From: a virus
Length of the DNA stretch: 64,000 nt
Virus record (IMG/VR): IMGVR_UViG_3300032163_000003
Span: 46,070 to 110,069 of that record
Strand: one strand, 5' to 3'
Part shown: positions 1-8,272 of the stretch, one piece after another
Layout of the letters: each line of letters starts with the position of its first letter
How positions within the stretch are numbered: position 1 is the first letter of the stretch
Program-made: the position numbers and the translations under genes
Notes under the pieces: model-generated
What the model saw: the letters and a program-made list of their open reading frames with translations, nothing else
The model's database searches: none
What the model was told of the DNA's origin: nothing

Positions 1-17
1 GTAGAAAGAATTTCGAC

Positions 18-61
18 AAAAAAATTTACTTGGGAATTTTAATATCCAAGTAAATTTTTTT
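18..61 (-). terminator. intrinsic terminator hairpin after the tail-like gene
   Basis: Two perfectly complementary 16-nt arms at 18-33 and 46-61 enclose a 12-nt loop, right after the TAG stop of the next gene (63-65). The arms end in A/T runs, so the hairpin could stop transcription from either side. It marks the end of the minus-strand operon visible here. Confidence 0.75.
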
Positions 62-62
62 G

Positions 63-1307
63 CTAAATTGTATTATTGCTGCGGAATAAGTCTAGTTTGC
101 AAGTTGGAAACCACTCTCCAGCTTTTGTAAAAATGATATCACTGTTTTTGAGAATATATTTTCCCGCTAGATTTGTATACTGAAGATTCTTCGTTAACAA
201 TTTTACTGGTTCACCTACATTTAGAAGATTTAAGATTTTCAAGTTCTTTTCTATCTCAACTGAAATAGTAGTTATGTTGGATAGGTATTTTGATAACCTT
301 GAATTTATAAAAGTTTCATTCTCTTGATATCCAAGATGATCTGTGTAATACTTGGTTCGGTCTGTTATTGGATCAGTAGATACTTTATCATACTTATAAA
401 CTACTCCATAATCAGAAGTAACTTCATCTAGATCTTTATTAATTATATTATATAATGCATCTTTTGGTTTAACTAAGTGCTTTGTTTGTTTTGCTAAAAA
501 AGAAAACTTTGTATTTCCAGAGAAGTCACTTTTTATCGGGGCGTATGTGTAGAAATTTTTTCCTTCTTCACATCGTTTAAAAATTTCATCCATTTCCTCT
601 TTTGTAATATCTAAAGGAACTTGAAAAATTCCAAAAGTCTGATCTTTGTTTATTTCTTTTGATAGATTGTGTACACGAAACTCATTACTTAAGTTACAGT
701 GTACTTCTAACATTCCATCAAAAATTCCAAATGTTTCATCTAAATACAGAATTGCTTTGTATAAAGTGGTTGGAGGAATAACTACTTGATCTATCGTTTC
801 TGTATTTGCACCAGTATTTGTAAAATTCAAAGTAGCATCTGTTTTTCCAGTTAGTGCTTGAACTATATCTTTTACTGTTTGACCAATAAAAACATCGTTG
901 ACTAAAGTAGTAATGGTTTTGAATGGTTTTCTTGGAACAGTAATTATTCTAAACAGAGATCTATCTCTTTGAGAAGTAGCTGAAATTCGAACTTGTGGAG
1001 CAGCGGCATAACTGGTTTTAAGATACATCAAATCTAAATCTATTCGTTCTAAAGTTGCTTTCTCGGTTCCTCTTCCTTCTAGTTTAATACTTAGTTTTAG
1101 AGGATCTTTTGAAAAAACATTTTCTTTGAGAACTTGTTCTGGATCAATTAGAATATCTAAAGTGATTATCTGGTAAGGCGCAAATATTGAAGATGTAATT
1201 CTCACAGAAAGTAATTCTGGCGTATAATCATAATCCTTGATGATTAATTGCAGATCGTACCCTCTAGCGAGTACGTAACTTCTTGGGTCTTTTACTTGAT
1301 CAGCCAT
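63..1307 (-). CDS. putative tail/baseplate hub-type structural protein
   Basis: A 414-residue protein with no signal peptide or membrane segment. The N-terminal half is rich in alternating beta-strand segments (for example SVRITSSIFAPYQIITLDIL near residues 35-54) in the style of phage hub/late-control-D-like beta domains. I infer a baseplate or tail-hub role from this pattern and its size, not from a diagnostic motif. The ATG follows a GAGGAAA ribosome site and overlaps the stop of the upstream HNH gene (TAATG). It ends at a TAG just before a strong hairpin. It could be another virion protein; sequence-profile comparison with T4 gp27/gpD-like families would settle it. Confidence 0.35.
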   Translation of the reverse strand: MADQVKDPRSYVLARGYDLQLIIKDYDYTPELLSVRITSSIFAPYQIITLDILIDPEQVLKENVFSKDPLKLSIKLEGRGTEKATLERIDLDLMYLKTSYAAAPQVRISATSQRDRSLFRIITVPRKPFKTITTLVNDVFIGQTVKDIVQALTGKTDATLNFTNTGANTETIDQVVIPPTTLYKAILYLDETFGIFDGMLEVHCNLSNEFRVHNLSKEINKDQTFGIFQVPLDITKEEMDEIFKRCEEGKNFYTYAPIKSDFSGNTKFSFLAKQTKHLVKPKDALYNIINKDLDEVTSDYGVVYKYDKVSTDPITDRTKYYTDHLGYQENETFINSRLSKYLSNITTISVEIEKNLKILNLLNVGEPVKLLTKNLQYTNLAGKYILKNSDIIFTKAGEWFPTCKLDLFRSNNTI

Positions 1308-2092
1308 TACTTTGTTTCCTCAAACAATCTAAAAAGTTGTTCTTTTGTTATCCAACTTTTGTTTTTCTTTTTATCATTTTCATCCCAAGGAATAAGTTGA
1401 AGATTACATTTGTGACCGATTATGTATGGAGGAATATTACTTAAAAATCCGTCCTTAATACTAAAGGTATGATCTGCTTGAAAAGAATCTTTTACTCCAC
1501 ACCGGCCGGTTTTAGACAACTCTTCTGCCGAGAATTTGTCTTTTATTGATTTTTGTGTAAAGAAATAAACTTTTCTACGATATAAGTTAAAAAGTGATAT
1601 TTTTTCATCTGGAAGCCATGTCCCATTTTTTATTTTTGTTTCTCTCCCTTTCCTAATTACTTTTTCCTTTATCTCTGGGACAAGCATATTATGTGAAACA
1701 CCATAATTTTTTAAGAAAGTTTTTACTTGTTTTTCTGTTATAAATTTGATTTCTTCTTCTGTCTTGTTCTTTTTGGTTTGTTTTATTTTTTCAGAAATCC
1801 AAGGAACTTGACTTATATTTTTTACACCGTATTTTTCTAAAGTTTTTTGAATGTATATTTTTGTAGTCCCATATTTCTTTAAAATGGATTCTTTTCTTTT
1901 CTTAAAGATTTCTTTCTTTTCTTCTTCTGATTTTCTTTTCCATTTTTCTCTTACTTTGGTTCTCCAGTTTTCTTTTTCTTTCTCATTTCTGGATAGTAAC
2001 GTTTCGCTGCATTTTCCTCTGTTGTTGTAAAACTCATTTCCATACTTTTCTAAACATGTATTTCTAGCTTTTTCTCTGTTTGTTTTACTCAC
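1307..2092 (-). CDS. HNH-type homing endonuclease (free-standing)
   Basis: A 261-residue, very Lys-rich protein. The C-terminal third carries an HNH-like core: QADHTFSIKDGF, then IPPYIIGHKCNLQLIPW and an N..K pair, the pattern of phage HNH nucleases that use D-H...N-L....N. Upstream are short repeats around LEKYG and KKYG (residues about 15, 73, 86 and 128), like DNA-binding repeats of homing enzymes. The start is a GTG overlapping the stop of the upstream gene (GTGA), and the stop overlaps the next ATG (TAATG), so it is embedded between two ordinary genes. It resembles the HNH domain of the gene at 44.7-45.9 kb. Presumed role: spreading of its own gene by cutting intron-less alleles. Confidence 0.75.
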   Translation of the reverse strand: MSKTNREKARNTCLEKYGNEFYNNRGKCSETLLSRNEKEKENWRTKVREKWKRKSEEEKKEIFKKRKESILKKYGTTKIYIQKTLEKYGVKNISQVPWISEKIKQTKKNKTEEEIKFITEKQVKTFLKNYGVSHNMLVPEIKEKVIRKGRETKIKNGTWLPDEKISLFNLYRRKVYFFTQKSIKDKFSAEELSKTGRCGVKDSFQADHTFSIKDGFLSNIPPYIIGHKCNLQLIPWDENDKKKNKSWITKEQLFRLFEETK

Positions 2093-2502
2093 TTCTTCTT
2101 TGCCTCAGATTCCATTTTCTTTAATAAATCATAATAATTCCCTATTTCAGCAAGGTGGTCCTTTGCAATTTCTTTCGCTAGTTCTGGATCATCCGTATGC
2201 TCTTTTTCTACTTCGACTCCCATATTCAACTGCTCAGCATCAAACTGCTCATCTCCAATATCTCTATGTCTTCCAACTTGAAGAAGATTTGAGAGAAGAC
2301 CATACGCAATAGTTTCAAGTCTATCAACTGGCATTCCAATTTTATCTGAAAATTCATGCACGTCTTTATCGCTTGGTTCTGGGTGTTCTATAAAGAAATT
2401 CTTTACAATTTCAATCGTATGGGGATCTTCTAGAGTCTGTTCTACAACTCTATATCTTCGTAATTGTTTTTTTAACTGTTCAAAATAATACATATCTTCC
2501 AT
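2089..2502 (-). CDS. conserved phage protein, DUF5661-like
   Basis: 137 residues from the ATG at 2502, chosen because GGAGG lies directly upstream; a longer frame upstream lacks a ribosome site. The C-terminal region contains FDAEQLNMGVEVEKEHTDDP followed by LAKEIAKDHLAEIGNYY, which I recognise as the signature of the DUF5661 family of small helical proteins common in phages and bacteria. Function is unknown; in large phages such proteins sit near structural genes, which fits the neighbouring tail-like gene. Its TGA overlaps the GTG of the downstream HNH gene. Confidence 0.6.
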   Translation of the reverse strand: MEDMYYFEQLKKQLRRYRVVEQTLEDPHTIEIVKNFFIEHPEPSDKDVHEFSDKIGMPVDRLETIAYGLLSNLLQVGRHRDIGDEQFDAEQLNMGVEVEKEHTDDPELAKEIAKDHLAEIGNYYDLLKKMESEAKKK

Positions 2503-2572
2503 AACGTTCCCTCCATTATAATTTGTTCCCAAAAATGTACAAGAAAAGTGGGGGGTCATCCCCACCCACTTT

Positions 2573-3445
2573 TTAGAAGGTTGATCCTCGGAGAGCTCTA
2601 ATCATGCGCGTTGGTACAACTAACAATCTTTCTGCTATGTCATCCAACATCAGCTTTGCGTTCAAGTTTCCCTCCTTTGAGCTGAATTTTGCAATGGCTA
2701 AAAACAGATTCCAGTTTGTTATTTGGCTTCCTGCGCAGAGCTCGGAAAGAAAGGCAGATATACTATTCCGTCTATTCTTACCGGCTTTTTCTTCTATCAT
2801 CGCAAGGGACTTTAAGATTTCTTCATCAGTAAGTATTTTAGAACTTGTCTCCGAAATTATGTCGACAATATTCTCATTGAAGATCTCAAAGAACGATCCG
2901 ATGACACCACTTAAAACTGTTTTACTTTTTGATGTGTGAATCTGATGGTAGGAACCCATCTTTTGTTTAAAGGTTACACGATACTCCCCCATTATGGAGA
3001 ATCCAAAAGATACTCTTGCAACACCTGTGCCATCATAGCTATTTTGCACAGTCAATTGTGGGACAACATCTCCGTCTCTTGGGGTAGTAACAACGTTTTC
3101 AATTTCAATTTCATGCCAAAAATGAGTAAACCGAGGAGCGTTTAAAAAAGTTCTTTCTCTTAAAATTGGTTTTCCAGTTCCAACAATTGACTCTTTGATC
3201 ATGCATACTACAATGTCATTACCAATGAACTTATAATCTTCTGATACAAATCCACCCATTCTTCCGAACGTTTGAGAAGTTGGTGAAGCAAAAACAGTGA
3301 AGTAGGGGATGGCTGTAAACTTGTCTGCGTCTTCAATGTATGACCCAATGTATCGAACTGCGCCATACTTGTCCTCATACAAAAAGGTTCTGTTGTTGAT
3401 TTTCTTTAATCCATCTCTCACAGCTCGTTGTTCAAATGTTTCCAT
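2573..3445 (-). CDS. DUF932-like phage protein
   Basis: 290 residues from the ATG at 3445 (METFEQ), chosen because GGAGGAAGA precedes it. The centre reads PQLTVQNSYDGTGVARVSFG followed by a region with RVTFKQKMGSYHQIHT, reminiscent of DUF932/phage-plasmid proteins in which a native-substrate-like NSYDG segment is followed by a conserved His. Function is unknown for that family. The C-terminus is helical. Only 10 bases separate its start from the stop of the upstream Cys2His2 protein. Family assignment is moderate. Confidence 0.45.
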   Translation of the reverse strand: METFEQRAVRDGLKKINNRTFLYEDKYGAVRYIGSYIEDADKFTAIPYFTVFASPTSQTFGRMGGFVSEDYKFIGNDIVVCMIKESIVGTGKPILRERTFLNAPRFTHFWHEIEIENVVTTPRDGDVVPQLTVQNSYDGTGVARVSFGFSIMGEYRVTFKQKMGSYHQIHTSKSKTVLSGVIGSFFEIFNENIVDIISETSSKILTDEEILKSLAMIEEKAGKNRRNSISAFLSELCAGSQITNWNLFLAIAKFSSKEGNLNAKLMLDDIAERLLVVPTRMIRALRGSTF

Positions 3446-3455
3446 TCTTCCTCCG

Positions 3456-3839
3456 TTAATCATTGTTGTTGCTTCCGGAATCTGAACTTCCACTACTGGA
3501 ATCAGATTCTAGGATTGATTCTTGTTCATGTAGATCACATGACTCACACTTCTTGTCGCAGTCATCAAAAGATCCACTTGCACCACCTCCGCCGCTTTCT
3601 CCACCTTTTCCAGAGAAAGCCTCTTCTGCTAAAAGATCTCCTGCGTTCGGTGGAACTTCATGAAGCATCTCCATCATTGAGAACATTAGTAAAAGAGATG
3701 ATTCATTTAAAGACTCAATTCTTTCAACTTCTTGAATCTTCGCTCTTACCAACTGGGGATGCATTACTCGGAGATGCGCCCGAAAGTCTTTCATAAAAAT
3801 TTCCTTCTTACAAAATCTACACTTTACCTTTCTGTCCAT
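3456..3839 (-). CDS. C2H2-type zinc-finger protein with acidic Ser/Gly tail
   Basis: 127 residues. The N-terminus is a single Cys2His2 finger: CRFCKKEIFMKDFRAHLRVM followed by H, that is C-x2-C-x12-H-x5-H. After a short helical middle comes a low-complexity tail with GGESGGGGASG, a CDKKCESCD cluster and a Ser/Asp-rich end. The finger suggests nucleic-acid or protein binding; the tail looks disordered. It overlaps the upstream gene by 23 nt. No known family recognised beyond the finger. Confidence 0.6.
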   Translation of the reverse strand: MDRKVKCRFCKKEIFMKDFRAHLRVMHPQLVRAKIQEVERIESLNESSLLLMFSMMEMLHEVPPNAGDLLAEEAFSGKGGESGGGGASGSFDDCDKKCESCDLHEQESILESDSSSGSSDSGSNNND

Positions 3840-4206
3840 TCCATAACTCCTTTGAATGATTTTGGTGTAACTTAAAATACATGCTTAGAAGATTTTCACA
3901 ATCTTTGGAACAGTTTATTATTATAATACAATCTTTACAAATCTCTTTTTTTGCTACTTTCCATATGATTACTTCTTGTGTTAAGTCTATCAACCGAACG
4001 TTTGTAAGATCTCCCTGGTATTTGTGTTCAAATTTCCAAGAACAACGTTTGTCAACTTTTTCAACATGTGCTATATTCTCCTTGAAGAATTTGAAAAGAA
4101 TCTTCCGGAAACCCAGTTGCTCCTTAGATGTCTTAGTAAGGGCTTCAGATATCTTTAAAGCAGTTTCATCTTTTATGGAAGGTAATTTTTCTTTACTCGA
4201 TTTCAT
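3817..4206 (-). CDS. small protein with C-x2-C-x5-C-x3-C motif
   Basis: 129 residues, charged and helical, with CKDCIIIINCSKDC at about residues 90-103. This is the same four-Cys motif found in seven other proteins of this window (see findings), here near the C-terminus rather than at the N-terminus. The spacing suggests one bound zinc or another metal. Function unknown. It overlaps the gene on each side by 14-23 nt, so translation is probably coupled. Confidence 0.55.
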   Translation of the reverse strand: MKSSKEKLPSIKDETALKISEALTKTSKEQLGFRKILFKFFKENIAHVEKVDKRCSWKFEHKYQGDLTNVRLIDLTQEVIIWKVAKKEICKDCIIIINCSKDCENLLSMYFKLHQNHSKELWNGQKGKV

Positions 4207-4408
4207 GAACTCGACCTCCCATCGCCTTTACCCACGAAACCTGATCAGGAGTAGCCTCTTGAATGTAGGAACTCATAATAGTTCCAAACAATCTTAAAGC
4301 GTAAGTCTTTGCAAATTGTTTGGAACTAGATCTCACAATGGAACAATTTCCTCCATCCAGGGTCACATAATAGTCCTTCTTCCTGAGTAATGATAATTCT
4401 TCTTTCAT
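4193..4408 (-). CDS. small hypothetical protein
   Basis: 71 residues, mixed alpha/beta, no motif recognised. It starts on the base where the upstream RNA ligase gene stops and overlaps the next gene by 14 nt, so it belongs to the same translational unit. Function cannot be proposed. Confidence 0.5.
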   Translation of the reverse strand: MKEELSLLRKKDYYVTLDGGNCSIVRSSSKQFAKTYALRLFGTIMSSYIQEATPDQVSWVKAMGGRVHEIE

Positions 4409-5565
4409 TATCTATGTTTCTCCTTTTCTTTAATTAGTCCGGCTTGCTTCAAAACTATTGTTCCTACCTTGGACATCATACCTTTGGGAAAGTAATTGCT
4501 CATGAACCGCATTGTTTGGTTTTTGTCCTTTGTTACATCAAATCCCTCAGCCTTTGCTTTAACCCAAACTTCGTTAACATTCTTTACTAGAAGCATGTGC
4601 TCATTCGCCCAATCCCAAATCTTTTTGATCTTTAGTCGAGACTTATTTATTATGTCTTGAGCAAACTCTTCCAGAAGAAGGGTTTCTAAATCATCAACAG
4701 TTGGATCTTCTTTGTCCTCAAAAACATTCAAGGCAGTATTTTTTAGAATCAGGATCGGAATAGAACCAGAAGCAGCCCAGTGAATCTTCTCAATCTCTTC
4801 TGGTTTACATTTGAACATTCTCCAAGAAGGTTCTCCAACATGGGCATATAAAACCATTCCTTCGACAAATAGATCTTCATTATTTATTGCTGACATAACT
4901 TCACGCAATTGGTTATATCCTTCTGTAAGTTTTTCCCTTGTAGGATTAACCATTTCTCCACCCTTTGTTGGAAGTTTTGCTCCATCTATAAGATTAACAA
5001 GATTTGGAGGTTTAATTGCTCCGTCTTTTCTTCTGACGCCAAACAAGAAGTTTACTTCTAGCGGAACTTGATACTTGATGGTTATTGGATTTCTGGAACC
5101 AAATAGTTCAAAAGAAAGATTGAAGTCTGGATTTGCTTTAATCAATTCTTTAATCCACTTGTTCTCACTCATATATTCTATCCACATGGACTTAAAGGAG
5201 ACCAAAGTTGAGTCTTTAACAATTTGAGTCAACCTTGTTTTGTATGTAATGAATTCTTGTTCTTTGTAAGAATATCTATATTCGAGAATGTTAGTTCCGT
5301 CAAGTTTATCCCAGACTCTTACTTCCTGAATATCTGGCCAGTTATAAGTTCCTTGCTTATCAAATGGATAGTGAAGCTTTGGTGTTCCAAATATTACTTG
5401 CTCACAAGGTTCATCGTTGACTTGAAAAATAACCAAAGCTCCATATCTATGGTCTGGCTTTACGCACATAAATCCAGACAGTTTGTTGTTATTGTTGAAT
5501 GAATCCTCAGATTCGAATGGACTAATTTCTTTTGTATCAAGTATTTCAATCGCTCTTTCTTTCAT
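4408..5565 (-). CDS. RNA ligase (nucleotidyltransferase superfamily)
   Basis: 385 residues with the motifs of the RNA/DNA ligase superfamily: motif I VWDKLDGTN with the adenylated lysine at about K87, a motif III-like SFELFGSRN, motif IV EGMVLYAH at about residue 235, and motif V RMFKCKPEEI. It should join RNA ends using ATP through an enzyme-AMP intermediate. The large C-terminal part after motif V is helical and may position RNA. With a second ligase at 36.8-37.8 kb and many tRNAs, a likely role is repair of tRNAs cut by host anticodon nucleases. No kinase/phosphatase partner is visible in this window. Confidence 0.8.
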   Translation of the reverse strand: MKERAIEILDTKEISPFESEDSFNNNNKLSGFMCVKPDHRYGALVIFQVNDEPCEQVIFGTPKLHYPFDKQGTYNWPDIQEVRVWDKLDGTNILEYRYSYKEQEFITYKTRLTQIVKDSTLVSFKSMWIEYMSENKWIKELIKANPDFNLSFELFGSRNPITIKYQVPLEVNFLFGVRRKDGAIKPPNLVNLIDGAKLPTKGGEMVNPTREKLTEGYNQLREVMSAINNEDLFVEGMVLYAHVGEPSWRMFKCKPEEIEKIHWAASGSIPILILKNTALNVFEDKEDPTVDDLETLLLEEFAQDIINKSRLKIKKIWDWANEHMLLVKNVNEVWVKAKAEGFDVTKDKNQTMRFMSNYFPKGMMSKVGTIVLKQAGLIKEKEKHR

Positions 5566-5575
5566 TATAAAACCC

Positions 5576-6079
5576 CTATAACAACTCGTTTAATTTTTCG
5601 ATCATATTATCTTTTATCTTCTGAAACAACCTAGATCTTTTAGTTGGTTTGGGTTCAGGTATAGAAACATTAGTAACTGGAGGCGAATACTGTGGAATAC
5701 TAATACTCGGTGGATGAATTATAGGAACTCCGTGTTGTATAGACGGTGGAGGACTAGGTCCAGACTGGAAAATATAAGATGAAAATCCACTAGTACCCTG
5801 ATATCCGCTTACACCAGTATGTCCAGAAACGCCCTGATATCCGCTTACACCAGTATGTCCAGAAACGCCCTGATATCCGCTTACTCCAAAGATACCATAC
5901 ATTGGTTTATAATCTTTAGATCCAGTTATATTTGAAACCCAGTCTGTCTTTCCTTTTCCCCAACAACGCGGACACATTATGTCTGAGTCACCTACAGAAA
6001 TTATTCCTTCTCCCTTGCACTTACTACACTGAACTAGAGCTTCCTCCGGACATTGCTGGTCCTGATTCGACATTATCAT
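5576..6079 (-). CDS. DnaJ-type zinc-finger/DWV protein with collagen-like repeats
   Basis: 167 residues in three parts. Residues about 15-55 carry CSKCKGEG and CPRCWGKG followed by TDWVSNITG, the recurrent split finger plus DWV signature of this phage. Residues about 65-100 are Gly-x-y repeats (GVSGYQGVSGHT units). The rest is Pro-rich with a basic end. Collagen-like repeats in phages usually sit in virion fibres, which suggests a virion or surface role, but this is inference. It overlaps the upstream paralogue by 56 nt, an unusually long overlap. Confidence 0.6.
   Translation of the reverse strand: MIMSNQDQQCPEEALVQCSKCKGEGIISVGDSDIMCPRCWGKGKTDWVSNITGSKDYKPMYGIFGVSGYQGVSGHTGVSGYQGVSGHTGVSGYQGTSGFSSYIFQSGPSPPPSIQHGVPIIHPPSISIPQYSPPVTNVSIPEPKPTKRSRLFQKIKDNMIEKLNELL
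5796..5885 (-). repeat. 36-nt tandem repeat, 2.5 copies, in coding sequence
   Basis: Units at 5796-5831 and 5832-5867 are identical, followed by a half unit to 5885. Each unit encodes a 12-residue collagen-like block (GVSGYQGVSGHT), so it is an expandable coding repeat. Confidence 0.9.
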
Positions 6080-6518
6080 TGCTAAATCCCTTTGATCCTC
6101 CCACTACGTTTTGGATCCAGTCGACATATCCACGGCCTCTACACCTCACACATGTTCCAGATGTATGATTTCTTTTGTGAATTCGAAGAAACCAATATCT
6201 ACTAGATTTTGGAGTCCAACCATTTCCGTTACAAGTTTTACATATAATGTTACCTTGTTTTTTGATTCTTCTTTTGATTAAAAAATCTCTGAAATATGAT
6301 TCTACGATTTCAAGAGTAATTTCACATATGATTCCAAGTGAAATAATTAGTATTGTTTTGAATGGAATTGTAAGGGAAATAAACTTTCCATTCAAATCAA
6401 AATTAACACTCATACCAATTATCAAAGCGACTAGTCCCCATCTTATAACTGCGGTGGTAATTCTTTCTCTTCTTGAAGGTATTCGGAAAGGTCTCATGTT
6501 GGCCCATTCAATTGGCAT
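6024..6518 (-). CDS. membrane-anchored zinc-finger/DW protein
   Basis: 164 residues. Two hydrophobic helices at about residues 20-37 (TTAVIRWGLVALIIGMSV) and 53-73 (KTILIISLGIICEITLEIVE) are followed by a basic stretch, CKTCNGNG, a second half-finger CVRCRGRG, and VDWIQNVVGG. It is the only member of the finger/DWV family here with two membrane spans, which would place the finger at the cytoplasmic membrane. The Ser/Gly-rich end overlaps the next paralogue by 56 nt. Function unknown. Confidence 0.6.
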   Translation of the reverse strand: MPIEWANMRPFRIPSRRERITTAVIRWGLVALIIGMSVNFDLNGKFISLTIPFKTILIISLGIICEITLEIVESYFRDFLIKRRIKKQGNIICKTCNGNGWTPKSSRYWFLRIHKRNHTSGTCVRCRGRGYVDWIQNVVGGSKGFSNDNVESGPAMSGGSSSSV

Positions 6519-6574
6519 ATTTTTCTCCTAATAAAAATTATTTATCTTTTCAATTAGAAATATATATATAGAAT

Positions 6575-6883
6575 TTACAATCCATACCTTACGAACTTAA
6601 AATCTTCTTTTAAAATTTCTACCATCTGGTCATAGTCGCCAAATTTATAGAAATCTTTTACAACTGGATCCTTGATTCCACCGTATGACAACATATAGTC
6701 TGCGTCAAGAACAGTTTCAATTACTTCGTCTTTTTTCATGACTACTTTGTTAATATTTTTTCCCTCTGCTTCAGCAGTACATTGAAGACAATCATACGCA
6801 ATTGTTTGCCACGTTGCTTGTGCTGCTCTTTGAAATTCTTTTATTTGTTTTGGTGTAAGATTAAACCTTTTTCTTTCTTTCAT
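6575..6883 (-). CDS. hypothetical protein
   Basis: 102 residues, helical, no motif recognised. It starts inside the 3' end of the upstream gene (23-nt overlap) with an AAGGAGAAA ribosome site. Two Cys (DCLQC) near residue 33 could bind a metal with a partner. About 55 AT-rich bases without features follow before the next gene. Confidence 0.45.
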   Translation of the reverse strand: MKERKRFNLTPKQIKEFQRAAQATWQTIAYDCLQCTAEAEGKNINKVVMKKDEVIETVLDADYMLSYGGIKDPVVKDFYKFGDYDQMVEILKEDFKFVRYGL

Positions 6884-7247
6884 TTTTCTCCTTTATACTT
6901 TTTAAGTCTTTAAGAGTTTCTTCAACAACAGTAATAATTTTACTTGGTCTAGTTTTTATAACTCTTCCTTTGACTTTACATTCTTTGACTTGATCCCAAA
7001 GGTGACTTCCAATAATACCAAGATCTTTCGCAGTTCCTTTTGCAACTTCTTTATACTTTCCTTTTTTAATCCGTAAACTTACAGTCCATACGTTTTCAGC
7101 GTTAATATTCCAGTCACCTTTTTCCAAAAACGCGCAGTATCCATTTCTCATTTTTCGTTTACCTTTTCGAATGGACCAGTATGGACAATTACCTTTGTCA
7201 CTATAACAATAGGATCCGCGGGGTATCAGTCTCTTATCTTTTTTCAT
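6861..7247 (-). CDS. conserved small phage protein with Cys pattern
   Basis: 128 residues. The N-terminus has SYCYSDKGNCPYW and GYCAFLEKGDW; I recognise this YCY...CPYW...YC..L..GD layout from small uncharacterised phage proteins. The four Cys could form a metal site. The rest is basic. Function unknown. Confidence 0.5.
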   Translation of the reverse strand: MKKDKRLIPRGSYCYSDKGNCPYWSIRKGKRKMRNGYCAFLEKGDWNINAENVWTVSLRIKKGKYKEVAKGTAKDLGIIGSHLWDQVKECKVKGRVIKTRPSKIITVVEETLKDLKSIKEKNERKKKV

Positions 7248-7261
7248 TTTTTGATTTCCTT

Positions 7262-7897
7262 TTATAAATACCTGTAGCGGTATTTTCTCATAAATTTTCT
7301 GCCGTTTCCAGAGTTTTTAAACCTATAGTTTTTTGTTAGTGAGTGACAGTTTGGACAAACTAGTTCTAAATTTTCAGGACGATTGTGTTTCCAGATTCCA
7401 TCTTTGTGATGTAACTCAATAGGAATTGTTTTATAATATGGATTTTCTTTATTCCATCCACATTTCATACATTTGTTTCCATAAGTTTCAATAAAGTATC
7501 GTTTTATATGACTAGACGCTCCACCCTTCTTAGTTCCAGTTATCTTACCTTCAAACCACTGTTTAATAAAAACTTTGTATTTATAATCGTTAAAACAGTG
7601 AAGATTACAAAATTTCTTTTTACATGAGAGTTGTTTTCCACAAGATAAACAGTTTAAGAACTTTCTTTTTATTACGCCAGAACCGCCCAACGATTTACTT
7701 ATTTTTACTCTAGTTTCTCTTTTATGTTTTCTTCCTGGTGTATTGAATTTTGCAGCGCAAATTCTACTGCAGAACTTTGGATTTTTTGTTTCTTTTTTGC
7801 ATAACAAACATTTTCTGGTAGAGGTGCTTGGGCTCGAACCAAGAACCTGTTTCTTATAAGGAAACTGCTCTACCACCGTTGAGCTACACCTCCTCAT
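7262..7897 (-). CDS. HNH homing endonuclease reading through a tRNA gene
   Basis: The HNH domain is clear at the C-terminus: GNKCMKCGW, PIELHHKDG, NLELVCPNCHSLT. Cys pairs upstream (CLLCKK, CSRICAAKF, CLSCGKQL, CNLHC) look like zinc knuckles. The only in-frame ATG is at 7897, two bases in front of tRNA-Ile, and has a GGGAG site; residues 2-27 would then be encoded by the tRNA. There is no other ATG before the Cys region, although a TTG at codon 31 is possible. So either the protein starts at a non-ATG just after the tRNA, or tRNA and CDS truly overlap. Homologous to the HNH proteins at 24.8 and 26.2 kb. Confidence 0.7.
   Translation of the reverse strand: MRRCSSTVVEQFPYKKQVLGSSPSTSTRKCLLCKKETKNPKFCSRICAAKFNTPGRKHKRETRVKISKSLGGSGVIKRKFLNCLSCGKQLSCKKKFCNLHCFNDYKYKVFIKQWFEGKITGTKKGGASSHIKRYFIETYGNKCMKCGWNKENPYYKTIPIELHHKDGIWKHNRPENLELVCPNCHSLTKNYRFKNSGNGRKFMRKYRYRYL
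7816..7893 (-). tRNA. tRNA-Ile (UAU)
   Basis: Cloverleaf with acceptor GGAGGTG/CACCTCT (G1.U72), D stem GCTC/GAGC, anticodon stem GTTTC/GAAAC with loop CTTATAA, T arm CTTGG/CCAAG with TTCGAGC, and encoded CCA. Reads AUA, a codon common in AT-rich phage genes. It lies inside the 5' end of the HNH reading frame. Confidence 0.9.
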
Positions 7898-7921
7898 TTT
7901 AGATCTCCCTTCTAATAGTCT

Positions 7922-8272
7922 TTAACCAAGGTTGTTTACATCTACGGCAAGTTTTTTGTTTGGAAGAACAACAGCTCTCATGTCATCTACGAATAATGTT
8001 CCGTGAACAATTTGTGCTATTTTTATTGTTTTTCTTTTTAGCTTCCTAAGATCTTCAAACTTTATATCTATTCCATCTAGACTTTGCCAAAAGTATTTTA
8101 ATAGTTCTCCTTTTGACACTCCATATTCTCCTTCTGCATCAAAATATGGATCGTCCTCAAATATCCAATTTATAACTTTCGTTCCATTTTTGACGATAGC
8201 AAGAGATTTGTAACATGGCTCAGAACAAATAGATTTTATTATACAGTTGTTACATATTTTAAGGTATTTCAT
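7922..8272 (-). CDS. small protein with N-terminal four-Cys motif
   Basis: 116 residues; CNNCIIKSICSEPC at residues 7-20 is the canonical form of the C-x2-C-x5-C-x3-C motif that recurs in this phage. The remainder is alpha/beta with no recognised motif. It overlaps the upstream finger protein by 14 nt in a run of small Cys-rich genes. Function unknown. Confidence 0.55.
   Translation of the reverse strand: MKYLKICNNCIIKSICSEPCYKSLAIVKNGTKVINWIFEDDPYFDAEGEYGVSKGELLKYFWQSLDGIDIKFEDLRKLKRKTIKIAQIVHGTLFVDDMRAVVLPNKKLAVDVNNLG

Noticed and set aside
5796-5885. CRISPR-like direct repeats
   Set aside because: 36-nt units are contiguous without spacers and encode collagen-like residues in frame.
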